Origin: Melieria omissa
Taxonomy: Eukaryota > Arthropoda > Insecta > Diptera > Ulidiidae
NCBI GenBank assembly: GCA_963971225.1
Contig: OZ020269.1
Location: 79,770,450-79,834,449, forward strand
Direction of reading: 5' to 3'
DNA: 64,000 nucleotides
The position numbers were made by a program, and so were the translations under genes. Positions 10,465-21,594 of this stretch are shown here, piece by piece; position 1 is the stretch's first letter; every line of letters begins with the position of its first letter. The notes below the pieces were generated by a model that was not told where the DNA came from, made no database searches, and was given only the letters and a program-made list of their open reading frames with translations.

Positions 10465-13400
10465 CTCGCACGGGGCGCCGACGTCGGAGACGGGGAGCTG
10501 CGCTACTGCTTGAATAACAACTACAGTAGTTATGTGAAATTAGTTTAAGGGGGCGTGGCGCAACAGGGAACACACAACGTGCACTAACGGCATGGAGCAA
10601 GGTGAAAGCTGACTGAGAGGAACGGCAAAAGCAACGGCGGCTGAAGTATATTTCAATTGAATTTCGGCTTTGTGGGATATCGCCGAGATCGGTGGTGGAC
10701 GTGGCACAGACATTCGTATTTGCATTTAACGAATTTTCGCAGAAGACTTTTTGGGATACGTTTGTGCAGCTTCTCCACTGCGCGCTCGCCTCGACAAAAG
10801 GCTTTTGTTGCAGCGGCGCATTCACAGCTAGAAACAAGGAGCTTTTGTCTTTCCACTATCAACGGCGGAGAAGATCCCGGCCAGCGGCCCAGAACAAAAG
10901 ACGTCGCCGCAATGGATGCGTCTGTTCCTTTTGTCGTTGAAACTTTTTCAGCGCATCGCGATAGGACTTCTTTTCAAACACTTGACCGAAATGAGAACAA
11001 CAACTACAACAAGAACAAGAAACAATGTAAAATGAAACAAGGGATAATATAAAGTTAAACTAGTAAAATTACGTACGATTAAGTGAAGCTGCATCTAACC
11101 TACCACAACAGAGCATAATGCGAAGATTCAAAATAGAAAGAACGTTAACATTTGAGCGATAGACACACAAAACACACAGACACACAGCCTGATTCGCCAG
11201 TAACGGCACCGCGTAACAACGCACTGCGTGGAGTAGCACTGGGAGCGAATGAGCTTCGGTGCATCGGGAACGCGTGGCGCAAAGGTATACAACACAAATA
11301 ATGCATAAGCAGATAGTTTGTATATGTAAAGACTCAACTAGCAATAAACGTACATAAACTAAACGTAAGCAACTGATTTGTGAAACAAAGATACGTATGC
11401 ATCCGAAGCTGCAGCAACAGCGGCTGACATAAGTACGCACATACATACTTACGTCTACTATTTATCACACATACATAGATGGGCTGCACACCTGGCAGCT
11501 ATAGTTTTGGTTTTTGCCAGTAGCGCAGAATAATTTGCAAGAACCGACATTCATTTTGTCAACCAATTGGCGGGAACTGTTCGCTAAGACGCACAATTAT
11601 CATTTATTCCACAATATTCGGGCAGATTGAACACGTTTGTGTGTGCTTTGTAAGAATATTTGTTTTTAATAAATATTACAGACGCTTCCCGGTATCGATT
11701 TTAACTCCATCCACGATTTTTGCCATGAAGGCTTCAAACAAGTCAAAACGAACACTGCTGCAGCAGCAATTTCAATCTGCATGGGACCAGATCTACTTTG
11801 TTGTTGGTTTTAAAGTTGGCTACAACTGTCGATCCATAAATTGTTCCTCCACAAATCTAATCGTTCCGGATGAAGTTTCTCAAGAGAATTCTTTAATACG
11901 GGTAAATAGTATATTGACTGTATTTTCTCTTGAAGTGAATCCTGGATGCATGAAACCACGAGCATCGCTTTGGTTTTTGGGTTCACGGTTCCTGTAATGC
12001 TGGCATCCATGGACTTTCAGATTGAGGTGGTGACACTGCACTTGATTAGCAACTATTCAGCTCAAAAATAAAACAGAAACCAATTATTTGTAGAAATTAT
12101 TTCTGGAAAGCAGAGAATTGTTTTTTTTTTCGAAAATGTAATGTTTTCTAATCAATTAATTTGCATTTAAAATCTATAGCTGAGTGAACTTAATGCTGCA
12201 ATCTCAGATAATAGAAACCTTTGTTGAGAAGTTATCAGAATTCAATAACCAAATCGCAAAGGGTGGTTTATTGGAATTATACAGTACTTTTGCTTCCAGG
12301 GTAGTTGTGTGTATTCATGAGTACGGTGTGACTAGTATGAAGAATCAGTTTGGTTATATCTGCGTGTTTGTCCTTTTCCGATCGGCTGATACGTTCGTTA
12401 CGTTACGTTAAAAAGTGTTGCGAAAAACTGCGTTCGATTTTTTCTGCAGAGATCTTAATTGAAAAAAAATGGAATATGGAAAAGTGTTTGAACACTTCTT
12501 CAGTATTATTTGCCTTGAACTTGTTAAAAATAATTTCATACGTTCATAGAACTTTGCCATCTTGTTTAAATATAAATAATAAATACTGGTTAAGCCGAAT
12601 TTGTAATTCTGGAAACTCATGATTTACAAAGAAAAATGTGAACAGAATAAATTTACATTGATTTTGTGTTGATTTTTGAAATACAACCGGAGCACAATGA
12701 AACGTTTTGTGTGCTTTCGGAAATTTAAGCTCAGAATACGAAAAGTACGAAAAGTGAATTTTATGTCATTTAGGTAGACACGAACTCGACGAAAGCCGGC
12801 CTTATTATGTTGTATTCAGATCTCGCACTCAGCTGAAGTCGCATTCATTAAATTTGCTTCCACAAACATTAAAACGGGTTTCCAGCTTCATTTCAGCATT
12901 GCCTTTTGTGTAGGTTTTCAAAATTTACCTTTTGTATGGGAAAACAGTTTTCCGTAATTTACTGCAATAAGTTTTGTTTTTGTATATCGACATCGCTACT
13001 TCAAAAGTTATGTGCAATTAAATATGTAATTTTACACTGAGTTTTCTTTATAATTTCTCGAAAGCAATACTTAAAGTCGGTCGTGTGAAACGCGATAGAA
13101 TCGAGTGCCAGAGTTCCTCTGTGCAAAATACCTCCTGCTGCTCTAGTTTATACTTACGGAACGATTCGATTTGTACGTGTAAATTTAGTACAGTTGCATA
13201 GTTTGTTAGAAATTTCGAAGGGAAACAGAATGTAAAAGGACAATATTGAGAAATGTACGAGTATGTTTGCTCCATGTTAAGTGGGCGGAAATTGAATTGT
13301 GTAAATAAACTAAGTTTTTATTGATAACCTGTAAATATGATTGTAATAATTTACATAGTCAATAGTTGTAAAATTTGATTTTTCTACAAAAAATACAAAA

Positions 13401-14105
13401 TAAAACAACTCCTAATTTGTATTGTTAAACTGCTTTCTCTGTTCGCTGATTAATCGTTTGATTTACAAGTCTTCTCTGGGCTGGCACCTCAGTTAAGTGG
13501 AAAACTTCAATAAAAAAAGCAAATTTCAAATATAAAAGCACCGCACACCTACCATTTGACATTTTTGATTCATGATCGTGCAACTAAAAGAGAACAAAAA
13601 CAGCAACAACAACAAAAGTTGAACATGAAAGAAATACATATACGAAATGATACAGCAAGAAGAAAAGATTACTAATTATTTTTCCATAAGCAGCACAATG
13701 GGCGTGTTTTTATGATAAATTCACTAAAATCAAATACGAACATAACGAAACCGACAAAAGCAAAACAAAACAAAAAATGATAAATGATAAAACAAATTTA
13801 CATTATTCATAATGGGTACGAGCAAAGGTTAAAAATAGCTAATAATTAAATGAATATGGGATACGAACTAACTAACAAGCACTCGACACTAAACAAACAC
13901 ACACACAGACAAGCAACACTTAGCAAAGAAATCGCATAAATACAATATCCGATATTTAGATAAACAACATGAAAATGCAACAAATCCAACAAAATTATTA
14001 TTATATTGTGTAATTATATTCATTAAAACGATTACAAAAATTCAAATGTTATTTCTTATACAAAGACTGACAAAACGCAGAAATAAAGCTGAAAATAAAC
14101 AAATT
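10465..14105 (+). other. 3' UTR and downstream sequence of the LRR receptor gene (extent uncertain)
   Basis: After the stop the DNA becomes AT-rich without open frames of note. Canonical AATAAA signals occur at 11343-11348, 11668-11673, 12067-12072, 14082-14087 and 14094-14099. From about 13590 to 14105 the + strand is strikingly A-rich (aacaaaaacagcaacaacaa; caaaacaaaacaaaaaatg), as in long fly 3' UTRs. The message could therefore end as early as about 11370 or run to about 14110. The split between UTR and intergenic DNA is inferred. Confidence 0.45.
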
Positions 14106-14639
14106 ACAAACAAAAACTAAGATTTCGTTATTTTTTGGGGTGAACGAATTGTGTGTTGCAATTCCTTGGAAATTAGGACACTTTCTGGCAACATTGCAAG
14201 TTGAACGCGAAGAAATTCCTCCTAGCCACCCACTAGCCTCTCGAACAAAATTGATTCTACACGACTTTGTACATTGTTAATTTTTCAGTTTCCTATTCGA
14301 AAATCGATTATAAATGTAAATGCATTTTCAGAGATTGATTTCAGAAAATATAAATTTTATTTCAAAATTGTTAGACCAACAAGTCAGAGTGCTTCAGCCA
14401 GTAATATCGAGTGAATAATTGCCACTTAAATTGCTTTCAAATTGGCTGCACAAATAGCCGGATATGATTTCCAAATTAATATGGTTCGGGTAATTAGTAG
14501 TGGGTGAAGTGGGTTCGACCGCCGCCTCTGCCAACGCCAACTAGAAATAAGTTTTCCTTCGATGGCTGTTCTCTCCTCGTAAACGGTATTTATGAAGAGT
14601 CAAGTTTAAAATTAATTAAAAAGAGCTGTGCAATATTTG

Positions 14640-14965
14640 ACTTACTTACATAATTGGCCATAACAACCCGTTACCGGGTTACTGTCGTGTGTGCCGCAAA
14701 AGCTCTCCTCAGGCGCCTCTGCGTTGCGTATGCCTTCTCTCAGTTTGTCACACCAAAGAATGAAAAGGCGTCCTCAGCTTGGGCCTCCCTCTTCGTCTTC
14801 GACTTCCAACAATCGCATCGAACCCTTTTTTGGATGTTAATTCGCTGTGCGACGTCCATGTTTGTAAACAGCTCATACAGCTCGTTGCTGATTCGTATTC
14901 GATAGTCGTCGCCAATACGAACAGGGTTGAAGATTTTGCAAAGTACCTTCTTCTCGAACGCTTCA
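14640..14965 (-). mobile_element. 3' tail of a non-LTR retrotransposon, decayed, with internal deletion
   Basis: Read on the minus strand, this copy aligns with those at 30328-30733 (+) and 63310-63650 (+). All share a RIRxxNELYELF segment, then AQRINIQ, a GRPxLR-like run and a tail ending near ggttgttatggcc. Such a C-terminus (RINIQRLRWLGHV) is typical of insect LINE-type reverse-transcriptase proteins. This copy lacks about 60 bases holding the LRWLGHV block that the other two keep: it jumps from catcca directly to aaaaaggg. Several frameshifts make it dead. Confidence 0.75.
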
Positions 14966-14999
14966 TTGTAGATTAAAGTACATTAAATGGTATGTTTTG

Positions 15000-15430
15000 A
15001 AAATATTTTCATTCAAATGGCCTCCGCGGCTTCGTTTATAGGACTCGATCCGAGAGGGGTCCAAATTTGTATAACTTTGTTGCATAAGTTCGACTAAATG
15101 CCAGCAATGCTTTGAATGATGTTGTTCGCTAATTGATCAATTCGTATTGCCCCAAACCACAACTCAATTTAGTTGTAAGCTTATCTTGCAAACAACTCCA
15201 ATGTGACGCTTGATGTGTGCCATGTTGTTGGAACCACATCTCGTCCTGGTCTATGCCATCAAACTGAAGTAAAAAAACTCAGTTATTATTGCAACATTGC
15301 TGTGGATTACTCTCTCGCCAACGGTGACTACTTTGCTTGTCCACGTGATTGTTTAACTAAAACTCTGCTTTATTGTCCTGGGGTTTGTATTACTTGGATC
15401 TCGATGGTAAAATGGTGAATTCGACGAATT
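15000..15430 (-). pseudogene. Remnant of a Tc1/mariner-superfamily DDE transposase
   Basis: On the minus strand the reading DEMWFQQHGTHQ (about 15215-15250) matches the WFQQDGA.xHT block of mariner-type transposases, with the catalytic Asp replaced by His. Further along, with frameshifts, come a VIQIWT-like segment and short hydrophobic runs in the order expected of the transposase C-terminus. No intact frame, terminal repeats or TA duplication could be placed. The exact clade is uncertain. Confidence 0.5.
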
Positions 15431-15475
15431 CATATGAGTACTTCAACAATAGAGGTTTTGGTCATGGTTTTGCAT

Positions 15476-15515
15476 ACACTTTCTTAAAAGTTAGCATACA
15501 CTTTTAAGAAAGTGT
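15476..15515. repeat. Perfect 15-bp inverted repeat (hairpin)
   Basis: The arm acactttcttaaaag (15476-15490) and its exact reverse complement (15501-15515) are separated by a 10-base loop. It sits just beyond the mariner-like remnant. It could be a short foldback or a cruciform-prone site, and no gene is adjacent. Confidence 0.85.
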
Positions 15516-15519
15516 AAGA

Positions 15520-17733
15520 AACAACAAAATGTGTATGTATTTGTATTTCATGTACCATAATCTCATGCTGAACGAAGGAATACGACGCAATTCGTACAGA
15601 ATTATAAATAACTATACCTTCCGAAAAATTGGATAATGAAAAGTTTTAAGCTAAAGTTAAGTGATATATTTCTTTAGTGCACCACATGCACCACAAACTG
15701 TCAGGGGACGTTTCAAGGCCGCGTATTTGATTGCAGCTGTCTAATTTACACAATATTTGCAAGACACAGGTATTTCAGATTGGTTTGAATGCCCAAAACT
15801 CCCTTTTCCGCCACTGCACACATATAAACATTCTAATATGTTAAGGGGTTGAATGACATTTGTACACAGAGCTTAAGTTTCGAAAACAAAAATGTCTATT
15901 TGATTGAAGTTACTGCTCATGAGGTCATGTTAATTTTGGATTATGTCTTGGCAGCCCTTTTCATAAAGAATGTCAAAAAGTTTCAACCTTGAAAACTTCA
16001 TAAACTGAGTCTCGCAAACCATTATCCGAATATTTAGCCAAAAATATCCCAAGCGGCCAAAAAAAGCATGAAATGTTTGTATAATAAATCAACTACTCTC
16101 CGGGACGAACAAATGAGCGGAATGTTGGACAAACGGACATGGGCTGCTCATCTACAGTCGCTGCGTTGGAATGCCGGCTCGCGGAGAACTCGGCCACGCA
16201 GCTCACTGAAGCTCCACGTCAATGCGTCTGGTTGGGCATTTCTACTAAATTAATGCGCCTTGTAATATTTTCGCTACTACTCCGCCGCCAGCAGCGGTAC
16301 AACTTCATTCTCAACACACACACACGCGCACACACAGACGCACACAATCGCTGGATTGACCGTGGAAGGGCAAGCGACAGCAAGAACAATGACAATAATG
16401 ATGACATAAATTCCTGAACAAGTGCCCAAGTGGCCAGCCCCCACTGAACAAAAGCTCGCCGTCATTCCGGGCCACCTGCAGCTTCGGCTTTCGGGTGGTT
16501 GTTGCAGCGAGCGAACCGAGCAAATAAACAAACAAACCGGCAAACGCTGCGCGGCACAAGTGTTGCTTTGTCGCTTTGTGCGAAAACACGGAATCTGGTT
16601 GACGGCTGAGTTGTGAAGCCTCGGAGCCTGCAGGTGGGCAGCGGAAAAATTAAATCGCTGTGCTTTCTAAATAATTAACGCTCTCAGCTCGGCCGCCCTG
16701 CTCGCCCACCCGTGTCTCCCTGGCGTATCCGGTGAATGATTGTCGGTCATTTTCCTTTCACGTTTTGAAATGTTTTAAATAATTTTTCCGCTGCTTAGAT
16801 CCACACGAACACTCTGCTCCAATTCCTCGCTAACGGGCAGCTTTTTAGCTGTTTTATCTCTGCGTTTTTTCAGAGAAGTGCTTTGTGTGCCCTGCACTGC
16901 GGTGTCCGGGTATATTTGCTTAGGAGAATTAGAATTTGTAATCCCTAGAGGAGTCCATGGCACTACAATAGCTCGTCAGCCAAGTCTGGCTGCTAGACAC
17001 CTTAAATTTTCATGGAGTTGAGAGTCCGATGTGGATCTGATGTAAAATTTTAAAGAGGAACTATTATTCAAAATAGGCGTATTCCGTCTTTTATGCAGAG
17101 TTACCTTATAAATTTTGTAGCAGCAGCAATAATCACATATTTTCTGAAGTATTATTTTGAGCAGCACGTGTGAAAGCAATACCGACTTACGTGCTTATCG
17201 TTTTTTACCCCAGAATTTGTAACAAAAGATGGACCACTTGACAACAACCAAGACAATCGGTTGCTTTATGGATATTAACAACAGAAAAGGGTTATGGTCT
17301 TTCATTTTCGTTATTAATACATTTCTCGATTCAGATGCCTTTTGACGAGGTGCCTGTGTTGTCCAGTAGTAGTAGTATATATACACATGATTGGAATAAC
17401 CAGAAGAATCGATAAAGCAATCGCGATATAGCTGGTTCGCAAGAGTAAATATATTGGAACCCAATTTGGACCAGTTACTGCAGATTTTACCAGTAAGAGT
17501 TGACATCCATATAGTCGTGGTTCGCCCATTCTGTAAAGTTGTAAAAAACGCAGTTTAATACGATATTAAATTATTTTTTTTTTATGAATCTCTAATCAGA
17601 ACCCCTGAACGTATTTTGCCCGAATATGAAATGTTTTGGTTAAAATTAAACTTTACGTTGAAAATATACTTTTACGTTGAAAATGGTCGAAAGAAAATTG
17701 ACAAATACCAAAAAACTGACGTTGTCCTCCCAC
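15520..17733. other. Intergenic, no supported gene
   Basis: The stretch 16070-16720 is GC-richer with CA runs (16313-16338). From 16775 to 17530 the minus strand carries several 62-103-codon open frames (for example 17195-17506 and 16775-16963). None shows a family motif and no splice chain joins them convincingly. I leave them uncalled. Confidence 0.5.
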
Positions 17734-17864
17734 CAGTGGCGCACACAGGATTTCATTTGGGGGGGGGGTTTGCATAACCCAAACCATAGTCGAAACCATA
17801 TTTTGTGCCAGAAATTTTAATGTTTGAGGAGGTATGAACCCCAAAACCCCCCTGTGTGCGCCAA
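17734..17864. mobile_element. hAT-type MITE, second copy of the 4793-4943 family
   Basis: The left end is cagtggcgcacacagg and the right end contains the inverted cctgtgtgcgcca. Both copies contain a G-run/C-run pair next to a tttgcat/acgcaaac segment, so they belong together. The flanks cctcccac (17726-17733) and cctccact (17865-17872) resemble a degraded 8-bp duplication. The last bases of the right terminus are mutated. An internal run of 10 G lies near 17759. Confidence 0.7.
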
Positions 17865-17879
17865 TCCTCCACTCACATT

Positions 17880-20800
17880 TGGTTGCTCTGGGTAAGACCG
17901 ACTAAAACACTCGTTCATAAGTAGTTGTCACTGTATTCGATGTGATTCCTTCTACAGTTCATCCCACAGGATTTATTTTGCGTATGACACACTTCAAAAT
18001 GATGATTCCAATTACTAATGAATAGAACCACTTTGAAAAATTAAAAAAATAATAATACATTTGCCTTTACAGGTATATCGTATAAACGCATAAATCCACA
18101 TAATTTCAAAATTTTGTAAGAAATGAAAATTAATGAAATTTACATTTTTGCAATTAAATACACAAATTTTAAATCAAACTGCTTTGATCCTGCTACAGTC
18201 ATCTCGTGTCCCATAACCCAAGTTAGGTGTTAGCTCGCATTATAGCAGTCAGTTTACTAAATACCGATACATATCGTGGCTCCGGAAATCCTCTCAAAGG
18301 TAAAGTCTACTTAAGGTAACATTAATACTTGAAAGGGAAATTACATTGAATAATTATTAAATTCTTTATATTTTTTAGCGTCATATAGTTTACACAGCAG
18401 TTGTTCTACTTCTGTTCCGAAGGCGATATTTTTGACAGACTGTACAGTGTCTGAAAGTTACGTAAAAAGGGCTCGTTTACTCAAGGTGAGCATTGCTGTC
18501 ATGTGAACAATGAGCACAATTAATAATCTGCCTTTCCAAGCCATTTAAATAATGAAATGTGCAGCGTTGTTGTGTACAAAGGGCGGCAGCTTGGCAAGCC
18601 GACTTAAGAGTCCATTCAGTTATGTGGAAATCAAGCCACGGGTTTTTACTGAACTGTGTTAACTTAATTGCAGCCTTCACGAAAGATGTAAAACATGCAA
18701 AGGGCTCGTAGAAGGCAATAAATGTAGAGCATTCTAAGTTCAATTTGCTAGCAAGAGTAGGTCAATGAACAGACAATACACATAATGACAATGCACTAAA
18801 TACTGACTCACACTTCAGAGATTTTTTTAGAGTCTATCATATCAAGAATGTTTCCGGACTTAATGCTTGATCAAAATGGATGCAAAAAGAAATTGTAAAA
18901 TAGTTATTGAATCGACCAAGTACCGTTAAGTATTTGTAGTAAGTATTTATATAGTAATTTTATAAACAGCTGAGAGATATTTGCATAATCTGGAAAAGTT
19001 GCGTAGCATTTAAGAACAAAAATCGTTTCATAAAAACAACAATCTTTTCATAAGCACTTGCACCGCACTAAAAATATTTTCCTTATAATTAAAAAAACGA
19101 AAAACTCCCAGATTTGAAAAAGATTAAACAACATTTTGTCATACCACTATCGAAATTATGAGTGTTATAAATTGTATGCCCGACAATTTATGACATATCC
19201 AAGTGGCCGTTATGTTATTTGTAGTATGGCCGTTGTGCGGAGCTGAGCTGCCAATTTTAGATTTATTCCAAAGATATAAGATTCATATAATTTTTATCAT
19301 CGAAAATAATCATAGCGGACCGGATTTGTGAGCTAACAATGCATAAAACCAGGTGCTTGGACAATTTTCATCGCCCTCGGGGATTGCGACAAAATGCCGC
19401 CATTTGAGCTTTTTTCATCTTGCACACTTTAATTATCTCCCTCTCACAAAGCCTCGAAAGTGGCGCGTGAGCTTTAGTGCCGCCACCGTCGGCGCGACGC
19501 TCCATATTTCGCTGAGGAATCTTGACGACTTCGGATCATTTTAATTGCTTCGTTGCCATTTAGGAAATTGCGCAAAAACAATGGCAGGGCGGGGATGGTG
19601 GCGTGCGGCGACAAAGCCAGATAACTCTGAGACGGAAAGTGCAGCAGCGTTATGCTATCGGCTGTAAAGCAAACTGAAGCATATTAAAATTAATGGAAGC
19701 AAATTGATGGAAACGCCATTTGCAATAATTTAGCGGCGGTGTTCTTGCGCAGACGCTGGATTCCGCTTCCGCAGGCGACTGCATTGCCACCGTTGCTAAT
19801 GCCGAAACAACACTTCGGTTCAAAAACAACATCTCACAGCTGCCGCTCCTCCCGCCAGTACAACACCAACAGCCATCGGAATTGTACTATGCTGTCAAAA
19901 CGAAAGAAATTAACTATTAAACCACAGTTTCGATGACACAAAAAGTGATGGCAATTTCCATTTTTTGCCGGAATGCGGCGAGCAGAAAAACGCTCTCGAA
20001 CAACGCGACACACTACAAAAAAGGCTCTGCGAAATCAAAGAACAGATGGGGAAAAATTAAAATTCAACAGGAAAAGGCAAAAAACGAAATTGGAAAATAC
20101 ATAAACTAAACTAAAGCACAACAGATGAGATGAAAGCGACACAGAAGGGAACAACGTCGCAACTGGAATAATAGAAATCATCAAATGGATTCTTTGTGTT
20201 CAGTGCGGATGATTTTTTAGCAAAGAAAAAAGCGAAACTATACAAAAAACGCGGTGAGCAAGAGGAAAACGCCGGCCGACCCTTTCGCCCCAGCCCAGCG
20301 CGCCCGCCAACGCCAACGCTGGTGCGACCCAACCAAGCGAGGGTAGGGCGACCGCACGCTTATCAGTCCAGTGAAATATGGCCGGGCGAATGAAATGCCA
20401 GAAATGTTTAGAAGATAAGCACACAGCAGGAAAAGAAATAAAACGGATGCCTCCGAAACGGATGTGCGAGCGAAGGATCGTATACTTGTCTGCTCTCTGA
20501 CTAATGCACAGCGCGGTGAGTGCGACACCGGTCGGGCGAGTGCACTCGGCCTGGATGTGTGGTTGTGGGGGACTGGGTTCCGCGTGGAAGCCGCTGTCGG
20601 GCCACTGGTGAATGCTTAATGCCAAACTGACCAACGATGTGTGCCACTGGATGTGTGCAGCGAAGGGTACACGGCAAAAAATTGCAGATGCAGAGGTCAA
20701 TGAATTTTCTTCAATATTGAAGTTTTCGATAATTTTGATGGAATGTTTCAATTATTTTATTAATGGATCGATAAAATTCAAATAAATAAGTGGTACCAAT

Positions 20801-21149
20801 GCGTTTTTGTTATGCGGCCGTAAAATTGTTTAAAATTGAGAGAAGTTTTGCTTTGACCAGCTTGAAGACCTTAATGTCTAAGCGCTCATTAAGAGCGGAT
20901 TTGAAGACAGAAATAGAGATTCGTTTTATTCAAACTTTTCTGAGAATGTTTCAGTGTGTAGGTAAGTAGCAGTTTTAACTATAAAAAAGTACGTGAAGAT
21001 CCATTCATGAGTCTTAGTAATGATCCATAAGAATTAAAGATTTTTTTATACGAATCCAATCATTGCCAAAAGATAATTTCCAATCGCGCCCTGCGATGAT
21101 GAAAAAGTGATTTCATGAAAGATGCGGCAGTCAAAAGGTATTTGAAGTA
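17880..21149. other. Intergenic, no supported gene
   Basis: The part 17900-19340 is AT-rich and featureless. The part 19340-20680 is GC-richer, with long chance frames on the minus strand (up to 183 codons at 20200-20751) that lack conserved motifs and whose open state follows from the composition. It could be regulatory DNA. Confidence 0.4.
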
Positions 21150-21273
21150 GAGAGTACAGGATGATGAAAAGGTTGTCCTCCAGAGAAAGGCATAAGGTCG
21201 CAGGACACCCACCACGCTCTCTCTTACTAAAGCTCTTCAATTCGGTTGTAACCCTGTAGCAGGTTGTTATACC
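21150..21273 (+). mobile_element. Probable LINE 3' tail, interrupted by a hAT-type MITE
   Basis: The sequence ggttgtaaccctgtagcagg then ttgttata resembles the shared tail of the LINE copies at 14640, 30328 and 62270 (taacccgataacaggttgttatgg). The coding part is too decayed to align by eye. A hAT-like MITE begins at 21274, right inside this tail. Confidence 0.4.
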
Positions 21274-21586
21274 CGGTGGCGGACAAAGCTTATATGACGC
21301 CCGAGGCAAATCGTGTCGTCCAGTGTCGTCCCCTATATATTTTTTTTAATACTTACAAAGATTATCAAGCACATGTGATCAGTTCAAATTAAATTTTTGT
21401 CATCCAAACATGGAAATATTTATATGAATGCAACTTAAAGACAATATTTTTTTGAAATTTGGCGCCCATTTCAAACATTTTTTCTTCAAGTACAAAATTG
21501 GTCATTTCGCTCGCAAATTTTGCCGCTTCTCCCATTATGCCGCCCTAGGCATTTGCCTCATAAGCCTCGTGCTTTGACCACCACCG
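21274..21586. mobile_element. hAT-type MITE, 313 bp
   Basis: The left end cggtggcggacaaagc and the inverted right end gctttgaccaccaccg pair up. Further in, both arms carry a gaggcaaat / atttgcctc pair. The flanking 8-mers are gttatacc (21266-21273) and gttatagt (21587-21594), matching at 6 of 8 positions. It is a different family from the 4793 MITE, with no coding capacity. Confidence 0.7.
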
Positions 21587-21594
21587 GTTATAGT

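Noticed and set aside
20200..20751. 183-codon minus-strand frame
   Set aside because: Chance frame in GC-richer DNA; no motif, and the overlapping 96-codon frame is equally open.
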